A stretch of 64,000 nt of DNA from Pyrocephalus nanus (taxonomy: Eukaryota > Chordata > Aves > Passeriformes > Tyrannidae): assembly GCA_038380795.1 (NCBI GenBank), contig CM076265.1:3770001-3834000 (forward strand), in the 5' to 3' direction. Positions 26,526-37,512 of this stretch are shown in pieces. The notes beneath the pieces were generated by a model. It did not search any database and had not been told where the DNA came from. It saw only the letters and a list, made by a program, of their open reading frames with translations. A program made the translations under genes and the position numbers. Position 1 is the first letter of the stretch; each line of letters begins with the position of its first letter.

Positions 26526-28703
26526 GTAAGAAAGCAAAGGTTGAAATGTGCACGAGAGCTTGATTGAGATTTAAAATAATAAGGTACAATAAACAGAAAT
26601 TTCTTCAGCTAGATTTGTGCTACTTCTGTTTGGTAAAGTCATTCTCCCAAACCGCTGACTGAGCACATACTGTGCTGTGAGTACTGGATAAAGCAGTTCA
26701 GTTTTTGAGGTGTTTGGGGTCTTGGTGCTGAGGTTCTGTGCTTGATCCTGCTGGTGCATGGGGATATGTGCTTCACTTATCATTTTGCATATGTAGAAGT
26801 CGTAGTTTTGAGTATGTTACTCGGTGATGTTGGGTTTGAGATGTTCCAGCGTGGGGTACCTGACTTCCTCACACTTAGAAAAGGATGTGGTGGTCATGCA
26901 GAATAACTGTTGAACTCAGTGGTGTGAAGCTGCTACAGAGCCCTTGAATGAGGTGTGAGCATAAAAAGTTAATAGAGTATACAGCCTATAGGGTTATTGG
27001 ATTTTAGTGACTTGTTGAGCTCAGGGGACTCATGGTGGAGACACTTTTGCTGTGGTTGCTGCAGAATGAGCTCCACAGCCCTCCAAAATGGGAGCAGCTA
27101 AATATCAAGAGACACTTCAAAGGATGCCTGATGCTATCAGTTTGACCATGAAGTGACTGATGCAGCTTGATGAACTCATTGAATTGAGAGATGCTCCAGG
27201 CTGACGTTTACACTATTGATCCAGTTTCAGTCCTGGTAAAGAGATATATGGGGGAAATATAATTGTGTTATTATTGCTCGTCGTAAAGCCACGTGCAAAG
27301 TGAACAGGAGATGGTCTCTTAAACCTCTGGATAACATAAAGTACATGAAGCACTTCAAGAACAAAGGTGGGTTGGTGCTTAAAAGCAGGGCAGATGTTTT
27401 ATAATGAAAGCGAATTCTGCAGCACAAATAATTACACTGTAAGTCACAGTTGGGATTGTTTCCTTTATACCTTGTGTAAATGATTCCAAACTTCCAAAGA
27501 AGACACAAACAGTAAAAAATGAACTGTTGTTCTGTTGCAAATTGCAGGTGCAATGAGGCATAATGAAACTCAGAAAGAAGTATTGAATTTAAACCTTTTT
27601 CCTTTTCACCTGACCTACACAGGCCCACATCAGCTGGCTGCCACCTGAAGCGACATTTCTTCTCATCCTCTCCCAATGATTGGCCTCGCTGTGGAGCAGC
27701 ACTGGTGACTAGAAAAGGTCAGCCCTTTCCTTTCCCTGAAACGGTGTCATTTTTCCCCTGCACGGTGCCTTGGGAAGCCCAGCTGAGATGTGCACTCCTG
27801 GGAGATTTGACTCCCTTCTGTGCAGCCATCACAGAAATAGTCAGACTAATGAAACATGGAGGGATTTCAATATTTCCAGATGGCTGAGTCCTTTGCAGTT
27901 TATCCTGTTGTAACTGTATGTATTTCAATTATTTCTCAGCCATTTGTATGCAAAGCTTAGCATTTCTGGTTAACATTTGATTTCCAATGAAGGAATCAAA
28001 GAAAGCGCCTGCCACAAGAAAATACTTCCAGTGGGGCCCAAAAATATTGCCACGAAAATTTCCTTGCTCAAAATACAGTATGTTTTTCTGGCACTTTCCA
28101 GTGATTACGAAGCTAATGAAAATGGAAGCTGTTACATCCATCTGTCAAGAATATTGCTTGCTTTGGAAGGAGAGCGTTGAGAATTGTGTTTGCCTGTCAT
28201 AACCTTAGAAGTGACAAAGGGAGTTTGGCAGTGGGGCGACTTCAGCTGTGCCAGGGCACGTGGCGTGGGGCCAGAGGTGTCACAGGACAAAGGTGAATTG
28301 TGTTCTCCTCTAGGTTTCACTGTTGCAGCTCTAAGACACAGGGGTGGGTGCTCAGGTCCTGGTTTACCATGTAGATTTAGGCTGTTAACTTCTCTGTTTT
28401 CCCAAACTAATGCCACGATTTGCTGACCACTGTCACTGTTGGCAAGCTGAGACTCGTAAAGGTCGGACGTTTGAAGTCACGAATTCCAGATATTACCAGT
28501 GTCTCAGGCAAGTGTCTTGTTATATTGCTACAATTTGCCTTTTGCTGTAAAACTTCTCATTCCCCCGTGCCAGGAGAGAATCTGCTCTCTGTATCCAGTC
28601 CCTTCATGTTTCATGCCTTGACTTTGACTGCTTTGTTGCCACGGCAACTCTGCAGCATCCTTCTGGTGCACTATTGCTGTTCCTATAACTAAGAAGTACA
28701 TCA
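26526..28703. other. Unique noncoding DNA, nothing recognised
   Basis: A 149-codon open frame on the minus strand (27227-27676) is the only longer one. Its translation has no recognisable domain or signal and no promoter or splice context, so I treat it as chance. No repeat family is seen. Confidence 0.55.
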
Positions 28704-28741
28704 AATAAATTAAACTTGTCAATCACATCTAAAAAAAAAAA
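28704..28741 (+). other. Polyadenylation-like signal plus A tract
   Basis: AATAAA at 28704-28709 is followed 21 nt later by an uninterrupted A11 (28731-28741). This resembles the end of a reverse-transcribed polyadenylated RNA, or a polyadenylation site with genomically encoded A. The preceding 300 bp contain no gene sequence that I can recognise, and I found no flanking target duplication by eye. Chance is quite possible in AT-rich DNA. Confidence 0.25.
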
Positions 28742-30589
28742 CATATTGAAGATGTTTTCTGTCTGTTCCCAGTATCATAGCAGGCACAACCAAAGCACTT
28801 GTTCTGGACTGCAAGCCCTGCCTTATTTTCTTGGTCCTCATTACTTACAACAGATGCACTGAACCTGGTGGGAAATCTTTGTTGGCTGAAAATATTTACT
28901 TCCCCTGGATACTAAAAGTGCTGTCACTCTTACACTCTTTACTGGCAAAAATGTCCTTTTTAATTTTTTTTTTTATTTATTCCTGCTAATGGAAGTAAAT
29001 ATGTTAATTGGTTTTCAGTCTTTAGTGCTTAAACTGTCTTGTAAAAAGAGTTATTTCCTTGTGTGTCTGACCCCTAAGCTGAAAACCAGATATAGAACAA
29101 GACTTCTCAGGTGCTTGCAAGTTGTGCTCTATCTACTTCCTGCAAACATTAATTTTATTTTGTAAGGTGTCTGTCAAAACCTGCAAACACTATTCCAGCC
29201 TGGCAGTCCATAGAAAAGAAAAAGAACAATTATTCTTTCAGGCAGCTGTCTGGAAATAGCTGGTCAGTGAATGTGGCTGACACATCGTGGTTAAATATTG
29301 AGACATTTTGTATATAGCAGGAAATGGCAAAAATAGCAGACGTGTTATTTGTCCAAAACATTGTTGCAGATAATTACTTGTCTCCATTTTATAGATACTT
29401 AATTTGCTCCGTGAAGCATTTATTTGACTTTTGTAAGACTCTATAAAATAAGGAAAATAAAAAAAAGTTATTTTCCACTCGCCATTCTTTAGCTAAAAAT
29501 AATGTAACTTTAGAAAAATGTAATCTACTGCAAATTATATTTACCATTATAAACCTGATAGCTGGAGGCTTTTGTTGTATTGTTTATAATTCCCAATCTG
29601 AGGCTGTGCTGAACACGATGTAATTTACTAGAAGTCCATGTAACACACGGGAGGGAACACAAGGAATTCCAATATTCCCATCAACGGTAAATTGGTCTGA
29701 AACAATATTATTTGTTTCCATTTTCTTCAGAGGAAGAATAACAACCCTTAACCAGATTTCTCCCTCATGAAAGCCAAGTCTGTTGGCTTCCAAAGTTAGA
29801 TAAATGTGTTTCTGGTATGATTTCAAAAGAAAAAGAAAAAAAGAAAGGGATTTAAAAATTCAATAAGAGTCAAAGCCCATTTTTTTTTTTCTAGAGTCAT
29901 GTTACCTCTCTTTTTGCAATGGTTATGAGGTGCTGCTGCTTCCTGTGCATTTAGCTGTTCAGGTGAAATTTACTGAAAAAAAACCCCATAAGAATTAATT
30001 TTTTGACTGTGAGGTTTTTGCAAGTGATTATCTTTCTAAATTCAGTCACTGGTGAGAATCATCTCTTGCCTTACAGATCATAAAACTTCTCCCAGATCTA
30101 AAAAGCCTATTGGTAAGAAAGAGTGGAGATGCCAGCACTGGTTAATATTCCATTTTCTATTTTGTTAACTATTGCAAGAAGGCAGGTGGGTGGAATATAT
30201 TTTCTGGACATTAAGACATAGTGTCTTCTCCACTAGGGACAATTACAACTATCAATATGCATCCTGAGTAATCTGCTTATATAAGAGAATGACTCTTTAA
30301 TAGGTAATGAGGATTTTCCTTTTATAGGCTGGGCAGAGCAGTGAAGTCAGCTCTGGCAGTTATTAAAGCAGCAGGAGTGCAGCAATCCTCACAGATGTTA
30401 AATTTCTCCCCTGCAGAGAACTTTTTCTTCATTTTATCCTGCCACTGGGGTTTGGTTTTGGACGTGGGCTCAGTAAACTTTCCTCTAAGAACAAATCTCC
30501 GTTAACTGGAAGACACCAGCTAGGCTCTTCCATAGTTCAGGATGGATTTGTAAGTGGAGGCAGGGCAAAATCTGAGCTGATGTTTTGAA
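28742..30589. other. Unique noncoding DNA, nothing recognised
   Basis: AT-rich sequence with short T runs (about 28966-28974 and 29881-29890). No supported gene, RNA or repeat family. Confidence 0.55.
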
Positions 30590-30770
30590 GTGGTACGAAT
30601 CTAACATGGCAGCAAAGTTTGTTTCCAGCAAAGCACAACTTCAAGCACGGATTTTGATGTGCTCGATTCGATCGCTCCTGTTCCGAGCAAACCCGGCAGA
30701 CCCATCTTAGCCACGAAGTGCTAAATGCAGAACAGACACCAGTCTGTAACCTTCCCCTCCTCGGGGAACT
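30590..30770. promoter_or_regulatory. CpG-retaining patch, possible conserved element
   Basis: About nine CpGs fall in 180 bp, including three in CTCGATTCGATCGCTCC, in a CpG-poor neighbourhood and without raised GC content overall. Retained CpGs outside an island can indicate unmethylated or constrained DNA. Function is inferred only from this. No promoter elements are visible. Confidence 0.22.
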
Positions 30771-32126
30771 GGAGAATGTCTTTTGTCTTTTGGGCATTGA
30801 AATTCTCAAATAAAATGCTGCATTAATATCAGCCTTGTGACAATGAAAAATATTCCTGCTGATCTCTGGAGTCTCTGCAAACCCCGGAGCAGGGATTATG
30901 CTTTCTATTCAATGCCACTGACAGTTTATTCTAAAATAAGCTATTTTCTTTTATCAAAGGAGGTGATAAGAAATACAATAAGCTGTGATATAGCCACTAC
31001 CATAATAAGGAATCATACTCCTGGAACCTTTCTTTAAACCAAAGTGTTATAAAAATCTTCTTCCCCCTAGACTAAACAAACAATTAACGGATTCTGTGAA
31101 ATAAGTGACAGCTCTGCAAGCTCTCATGGTTCTCCTGGGAAAAGGAATTCATGTTATCTCTAGCTCAGAGCACATTTAAAAATAATTCAAGGCAAGGAAT
31201 GGAAAAGTATGGAAAGAAGTTTAGGGACAAGTTATACCAGAGCACCTCCATTCTCCCCAGTGTAACCAGTATATCAGCAACAGCAAAATGTAGAAGTTCC
31301 CCAGTTCAGCATTGCTAGCATGGTTAAATATAGAGGGTATGAAAGAAACAGTACAGTTTTTTCCTGTTCTCTCTCATTTGTTTCTTCTTTATGGAAAAGG
31401 AATTGCCTTTGTGGGGGGGAATTTGGAGAATACCTATGAACTGATTGTGAGATATCATGGCATAAAGGATGCTGAAGATTGCAGCAGGGGGTCTTTCACA
31501 CAGGATCAAACAGCTTTTAACTCCCAGAGTAGTCAAATGTGTTGTAGAAGGTATTTGCCCTACCCTAGGAGCCGTTTGAGAAGCTGAGTCAATCTCTGAT
31601 ATAAAAGTAATTTTAATACTATGTTGGTGTTATTGCAGCTTTGTCCTCTTTTTTTTTTTTTTGTGAATTCTTTTTTTTTTAGAAAATGCATTAATTTGTC
31701 TAGCAGTAAGGCTGAACCATAGAAATCTATCAAACTGTAAATGCACCACTCCCATTTGTGTGTGACCCATTAAACTGTGACGCTGACTCATCCATGTGGC
31801 ACTTCAAATAATTCAAGAATATGCAAAAGCCGCCCCTAGAATATGTAACTTAGTAAATTAAACAGTGGAAGGTTGCAGGCACATGCCCAAGGACACAGTT
31901 GTTTAAAGGGACTGTTGAATGGTTCTCTTGATCCCTGACATGGCTTTGGCTTCACCTCCCCAGACGATTCCTGGTTATATTTTGAGAGTTAATGGGAGCA
32001 TCCCCAATAGGCAGATGGGGCTGGGAATGGTGCTGAAGGTTTACTAATTTCTGTGTGGACCATTCCAGAGGATTTAGCTCTCAGTGACAGAGAACAGCTT
32101 AGAGTGGTTTTAATTTGTTGTTACAG
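30771..32126. other. Unique noncoding DNA, nothing recognised
   Basis: T-rich run pair near 31650-31681 (the second ending in TTTAG), otherwise unremarkable. No supported gene or repeat. Confidence 0.55.
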
Positions 32127-32220
32127 ATGTAGCCAAAGAGCAACTGGGACTGCTGTGGGAACCTTAAATTGCCAAGTGTTTTTCTGGAAGAAGCATCTTC
32201 CTCTGACCAGTGCTAGTCAG
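32127..32220 (+). other. Exon-like segment with consensus donor, low confidence
   Basis: The segment is bounded by TTTTAATTTGTTGTTACAG upstream and a perfect CAG|GTAAGT downstream, and is 94 nt long. One frame (starting at the second base) is open through the segment, giving about 31 residues beginning CSQRATGTAVGTLNCQVFFW. I recognise no family. The donor is the best-looking one on the plus strand together with that at 51421. It may be an exon of an unannotated transcript, coding or not, or coincidence. Confidence 0.25.
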
Positions 32221-34893
32221 GTAAGTCTTCCACTCACAGCAAGGTCCTGGAGAAAATATCAGAGCCCAAAAAGCTCTTGAGAGAGCATTAAAAAATGAGG
32301 TGATGAAAGCTGTAATTTTAAAACAAAACTGCTTTTCCTGGTGTTCAATCAAGAGTCAGGTTGATGCACTCTTTATTCCACAGGCTAATCTGGTTCAATT
32401 TCTTTACCTATATAGTTACCTAAAAAACCCTCATGTTTTTGCCTGGTTTTGTCCGTTTTCTTACATGAGTTCAAATAGAACCTTTTTTGGGGTATCAGTT
32501 TGTTTGGTTTTTTTTTTGCATATTCTTAAAAAGTATCTTTAGCTATTGTGTACACGTAAATACACAACCATTATGGCAGAAGTTCCCTCTGCATCCCCTG
32601 TGTTTCACAATCATGGCCCCTTCCCATTGTAAGAGGAAAGCTGTTTTTCCAGGGAAATTCTGTAATTAAGCTCTCAGTCTGTTCATAGTTGTTGGGGTTT
32701 TTTTTTGTTTGTTTTTTTTTCTGGTTTTTTTTTTTTTTTTCCTTATATCATGCATTGCTAGAACTGCTCAGGAATTATTATTTTCTATGAAACTTACTTT
32801 TTTCAGAAATACCTGAATTACTGAAACCAGACCTTTTCTTGGGAAAGTTCCACTTATGGCGGGGAAAAAAAGTTATCAAAAAAGATACCTCTGGATCAGA
32901 TTTTGCAGTTAAAAAGAAAACAGGCAGAAGGAAAAAAAACCCTCCTCAAAGTAACTTGTAATCTGACACCTAAAGCATGTGATGTAGGAAAATGGCATGG
33001 TAAGGACATGAACCAGGTCATGAACACAGTAACATACAAATATCCTTTTGCTTGTAAAGGAATAATATTTTTTTTCCCCTTGTTTGGACTTTGTTTTGTT
33101 TTGGGCTTTTTTTTTTTTTTTGGTGCATGGAAATTTTAGGAGGTTTCTGTTTCATCTGAGAGGAAAGTTTCTGAATTTTCAAGAGGTTCCTTGAAATGGC
33201 AAAGAAGTTTTTTTTTTTAAAAAGCTTTAATCACTGCACGGTCTGTTAAAGGCACTGTAGCTTAATGATCGATCTCTGCAGGAGGTGTAAAGTACTTTTA
33301 AAAATCAGATTTAGACTAGAAAATCGTTGCCTTGGCGCAAACTCATACTTTTCACCGCCAAGAAAGCAATCTTGCCACTGAAGTAAAAACTAATAGCCAC
33401 TTTAGCACTACCTTGAGGTACTTGTAACATCTGTCTCAGTATAGGGGGAGACTGTGCTCCTTTGTACTCATCCTGCAACGTCATTAGGTCTGATGGGTGC
33501 TGTAAAGGTCTTTGTGTTTGATTAAAATAGGTGCAGGTGATAATCAGCTGCAATAGCAGGGTGGAATATTTAGGCTAATACGTGAGTCCTCTTGTGGTGT
33601 GTGTTAACCCAAAATATAGCACTGCTGCCTGGGGAGATGCTGAAGACACGGGACCCCAGTGTAAGGGGGTGATTCTGTGACCTTGATGGCTTTCAAAGGG
33701 GCTGTAACCATGACTAAAATAACTGGCAGAAACTGAGAAGGACAAGCAACTGCTGATGCCTTGTGTGTTCATGCCCTGTACTCCAACCTCCCCTTCAGGT
33801 AAATCATGTTCAGTCACACACTGACTGATATTCTCTGTTTGAGGTGGCACAGGTGACCTGTTGTGAAAATAATGGGAACGGGCTGCATGAGAGGAAAGTG
33901 GTACAAAGACAAAGTTATTTTGTTTGGCCTGTTAGAGGAATTATTTTATGTTTGCTGAAGCTCACTAACTATGCTCTAATGGCAGCCGCTTCGTGTCTCA
34001 TTCCGTAGGGATTTGCCGTAAGGATTTAGGAGGGTGGAGTGAGAAGAAGGAAGAACTGGATGCTCTGGTGCAGCAGAGATTCACTAGGCTGTAATCCAAA
34101 ACCAACCTGACAACTTCAGTGTCAAAATAAACAGGCTGAAAAGAAACATTGGAGGGCTAAAGCATGTGACCTCGTCCTTATCTGCAGCAAAGTAAACGAA
34201 GAGAACAGCTTCTTTTAGAAAGGGATTTAACAAACACTGTTTTGGGAATTCTCTAAAAGCTGTTCTTACCTAGAGGCAGAGAGTGTTCAAGGCACGACTC
34301 TGATTAAATCCTGCATTTAGGGGGCTTAACAGTTTTTTAACAGGCTACAGAGTTGTGCCCCATGTAAGCAGTATCTTGTCCATTTGTTCGGTCTTGATCC
34401 AGAGAGCACATATTGGAAGCGTAGCTGGGATCTGAGATAAAATTGCCAAAGGTCAAAAGTCACTTAGGAGTTGCCTTCCTTCAGATTTTGCTGAGAGTTA
34501 GGCACCCAGATTGCCACAGACACTCGGAATAATTCCAGTTTTACGAATAGTAGATTTTTAAATCAGTTTAGTTAAATCACTGGAAAAAGTTTAATTTGAT
34601 TTATCCTGAGTTAATTGCATTCACTAACAATTAAAATCCTTATTAAGCAAAACTAAAATCAGTGTTTCAGAAGCTGATTTACAGTAAAATTTGACTGTAA
34701 ACTAGGACTGAAAATTTAGATGTGTTTGCTTTAAACTTTTTGCTAAAAAGAATTATGCAAATGATGTAATAATGGTAAAGGGTTTAAAATCTTAAAATTG
34801 TTGGAAAATTTGTAATGCAAAGCTGCGCTTAAATAACTAGAGCTTTTCTCAGCTCAGAACTTCTTTCTTCTGAAACTCCCCTTGCCCATTCAG
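32221..34893. other. Unique noncoding DNA with T/G-rich stretches
   Basis: T-rich low-complexity sequence at about 32695-32750 and 33068-33121. The rest is AT-rich unique sequence with no supported gene or repeat family. Confidence 0.55.
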
Positions 34894-34960
34894 TCTCTTT
34901 TTTCCCCCCCTCTTTTTTATTTTTCTTTCTTTCTTTTTTTTTTTATTTTTTTTTATTTTA
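34894..34960. repeat. Pyrimidine-rich low-complexity tract
   Basis: C and T only from 34894 to 34918, including seven C. A T-rich, TTTC-type stretch interrupted by single A residues follows, to about 34960. It directly precedes a CR1 relic but is not obviously part of it. Confidence 0.8.
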
Positions 34961-35019
34961 AATGAGAATAGCAGAAGATTATTGTGTTCTCAGGCAAAGT
35001 GCATTCCAAAATGTACTGA

Positions 35020-35335
35020 CTGGGTCATTTATGAAGATGTCAAAAAGCATCAGCCCCAGAACTGATCCCATGGAGTGACTGGTGTCTCTCCATGTGACAC
35101 CACTTTTGTGAACCCCAGTAGTGACTGGTGTTCAGCTGGATATTCTGCTCCTGGTCACAACCCTCTGAACCCAAAGTCTGGCCAGTTACCAGTCCAGTTC
35201 AGTGTCCACTTGTCTGGTACATCATCAGTCTGTCAGTGAGGATCCACTGCTCAGCAACACTCACAGCTTTCCTCTTGCCCACCTTTGCTGTAGAAACAAG
35301 ATCATGTCACACTCTCCCAACCTGCTCAGACTTTG
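35020..35335 (-). mobile_element. CR1 LINE fragment, ORF2 region, diverged
   Basis: In plus-strand order: TTTATGAAGATGTCAAAAAG, CATCAGCCCCAGAACTGATC, GGAGTGAC..GACACCACTT, CTGGTCACAACCCTCTGAAC, CTGGCCAGTTACCAGTCCAG, then AACAAGATCATGTCACACTC. These blocks reproduce, in order, the reverse complement of the CR1 reverse-transcriptase C-terminal region (consensus ...GATGTTAAACAGCACTGGTCCCAG...GACACCACTTGTCACC...). Several indels and stops make it a pseudogenic relic. No CR1 3' tail is attached at either side. Confidence 0.72.
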
Positions 35336-35863
35336 GGTGTTTTCAGTCTTGGAGAGTTAAGGGAGGATTTGAATTCTGAATTTGCTTTCTGATGTAGGCA
35401 ATTTTTTCCTCATTGGCTTAATTCATCCACATAATAGCTTCTTCACAGAAATAGAGTAATGTTTTCCTCCTTAGCTCACTAGATTTTAGATGTTTTTCTT
35501 TCTTTGAGAGAAGACCCTGCTATGACAAAAAAAGCAGCTCAGGGTTTCTAACCCATTTTTACCTGTGTGTTATGACTGCAGAAAGCCAGTTTATTGTCTT
35601 AATAATCTTAAGCCTTGAGAGGAGATGCAAGATGGATGTAAATAAAATGAGAATAAAGAAGGGGGATCCAAGAGCTTTTTAGATATTTGCTCCACAGGAT
35701 GGCTTTCTGCTCAATAAGTAACAGAGGCAGTGAAGGAAATTTGCACTCATTAATAAGTAGGATCCTGCAGCAGCCTCTTAGTAAGGCACAGTAACTAGGG
35801 CTTCTTTTATGGAATATTTCTGGGCATCATTTACTGGCGAACTCATGCAATGAGGTGGGATGC
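35336..35863. other. Unique noncoding DNA
   Basis: Spacer between the CR1 relic and the LTR. The last five bases (35859-35863, GATGC) form the left target duplication of the LTR. Confidence 0.55.
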
Positions 35864-36196
35864 TGTGCTGGTTTTGGCTGGGGTTGACCTAATTTTCTTC
35901 ACAGTAGCTGTTGTGGGGTTGTGTTTTGGATTTGTGCTGAACACAGGGTTGAAAATGCAGCGATGGGTCCCTGCTCTCCTGGAGAGGGCTGAACACCTGC
36001 CTGCCCATGGGAAGCAGTGAATTAAATTCCTTGTTTTACTTGGTTTGAGTGTGTGGCTTTTGCTGTAGTTATTAAACTGTCTTTACCTCAACCCTTGGCT
36101 TTTCTTTTACCCTTCCCATTCTCTCCCTGACTGCTGGTGGGGGAGTGAGCGAGTGGCTGCTGGTGCTTCTTTGCTGACTGGGTTTAAACCACTACA
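35864..36196 (+). mobile_element. Solo LTR of an avian endogenous retrovirus
   Basis: Begins TGTGCTGGTTTTGGCTGGGG and ends GGTTTAAACCACTACA, so it has the TG...CA ends of an LTR. Internal blocks TTTTCTTCACAGTAGCTG, GAACACCTGCCTGCCCATGG, ATTAAACTGTCTTTACCTCA and GGGGGAGTGAGCGAGTGGCT match an LTR type that I know from many bird genomes. Flanks are GATGC (35859-35863) and GGTGC (36197-36201), a 5-bp target duplication with one mismatch. ATTAAA at 36071-36076 is the likely polyadenylation signal, setting plus orientation. At 333 bp it seems shorter than the full-length form that I recall; the central part after about 35965 appears to be missing. There are no internal viral genes. Confidence 0.85.
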
Positions 36197-37003
36197 GGTG
36201 CATAAAATCATTTAGGTCCTATTAAACCAAAAAAGGCAAAGGTTGTCAAAAGAAAGTATTGAAACTTAGGGAGAGATGTTTAAAATTTGAGTGTTCTTCA
36301 CTCACTCGTACGCCCTACAGTGACATAATTAGAGGCTGCAGATAAGAGCAGTTTAACTTTTGTTTACTGTAGTTTCTTGATTTTCCAACATTGCACTTTT
36401 TTCCCATTATGGCATGAATATTAATGAATGTTATTGGTTTCAGTAGAAGTCTTCATTCTGATAAGCAGTACTACTTCATGCATATTATCTATTGTGTGTG
36501 CAGCTTTGTCTCAGACTGGTTTTTTAAAAGCTTACTGTCTTCTTGATGCTAATCACAATACAATAATTTAAATGGATTTCAGGTTGAGCTGTTGCTCTAT
36601 TTTGAGCTTAACCCCACTGTCAGTTGTGTAGATTGTTGCCAAATGTTAACTGTTAGGGCTGGATTTTTCTTTAGCAGGTGTTTGTGTACTGAATGAATCA
36701 AAATCTTGGGGGAAAAAAATAACAGATTGTGTATTTATAGTCTGCATCAGAATGGATGGCTGAAAGGAGGGAACAAGCGGTAAATAAAATGTATGATGAC
36801 AATCATAGGGTCTTTTTCATGTCATGTACACTGAAAATCATAGTGTTTTCACTGTGCAGCTCTGGAGTTTAACTTGGCCAGCTTTATGTCTTACAGTTTG
36901 TGTGTATTATGCCTAAAGCATACTGGTAAAAGCCAAGGCTTTCGTTGCAGTACTGAGGGTTCAACCAGGGAAAGGAGACTTCATTCAAACCTAAGTTCTT
37001 CTA
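36197..37003. other. Unique noncoding DNA
   Basis: AT-rich unique sequence between two repeats. It has several homeobox- and POU-like AT motifs (for example ATAATTAGAG, GAATATTAATGAATG), which are common by chance at this base composition. No gene. Confidence 0.5.
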
Positions 37004-37112
37004 AATCACAGAATCATAAAACATGCTGAGTTGGAAGGGACCCCTTGGGATCGTTGAGTTCAGCTCCTGGCCCTATGGAGGACACCTGAGCCAAAATTTG
37101 GCTCTGCACGGG
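37004..37112 (-). mobile_element. CR1 LINE 3' end, truncated
   Basis: ATCACAGAATCATAAAACAT, then GAGTTGGAAGGGACCC, GGATCGTTGAGTTCAGCTCC and TGG is the reverse complement of the CR1 3' UTR and tail (consensus ATCACAGAATCATAGAA..GAGTTGGAAGGGACCC..GGATCATCGAGTCCAACTCCTGG). The element is in minus orientation and heavily 5'-truncated. The match weakens after about 37100. Confidence 0.88.
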
Positions 37113-37471
37113 GCCCTGTGAAACGTGGGCTTTTTTAAAATTTAATTTCTGTTTCTGATGTCTTGAAATGTGTAAGAGACCAAGGCAAAGGTTCTGATAC
37201 CTTTCAGGGAATGTCTTCCATTCTTATGTTTATTTCCTGCTGCTCAAGTGTACTGAAATTCATTATTACTCAGTGCCTTGGTGTTGTGATTGCCCTGCAC
37301 TGGTGCTGCAGTGCTTAAGCTCCTTGTTCCAGGTGTCACATAATACAGACTTTTCTTTTTAAGTTCTGTTTAATTTGGAACTCCTGTGTTCTTGTCAAAC
37401 TGCAGGTTGGATAATAGTATTAAGTTGCTTTTTACCTTAACTTTTTCTTCTGGTTTCTGCTGAGTATTCAA

Positions 37472-37473
<2 letters not shown>
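37113..37473. other. Unique noncoding DNA
   Basis: Short unique stretch between the CR1 end and the long poly-T run. No gene or repeat recognised. Confidence 0.5.

Positions 37474-37512
<39 letters not shown>
37474..37512. repeat. Poly-T homopolymer, 39 nt
   Basis: Longest homopolymer in the window, 39 uninterrupted T. No retroposon body can be recognised next to it. Length is probably unstable and sequencing-sensitive. Confidence 0.9.

Noticed and set aside
27227..27676. 149-codon minus-strand open frame
   Set aside because: Cysteine- and aromatic-rich random-looking translation with no family resemblance and no supporting signals.
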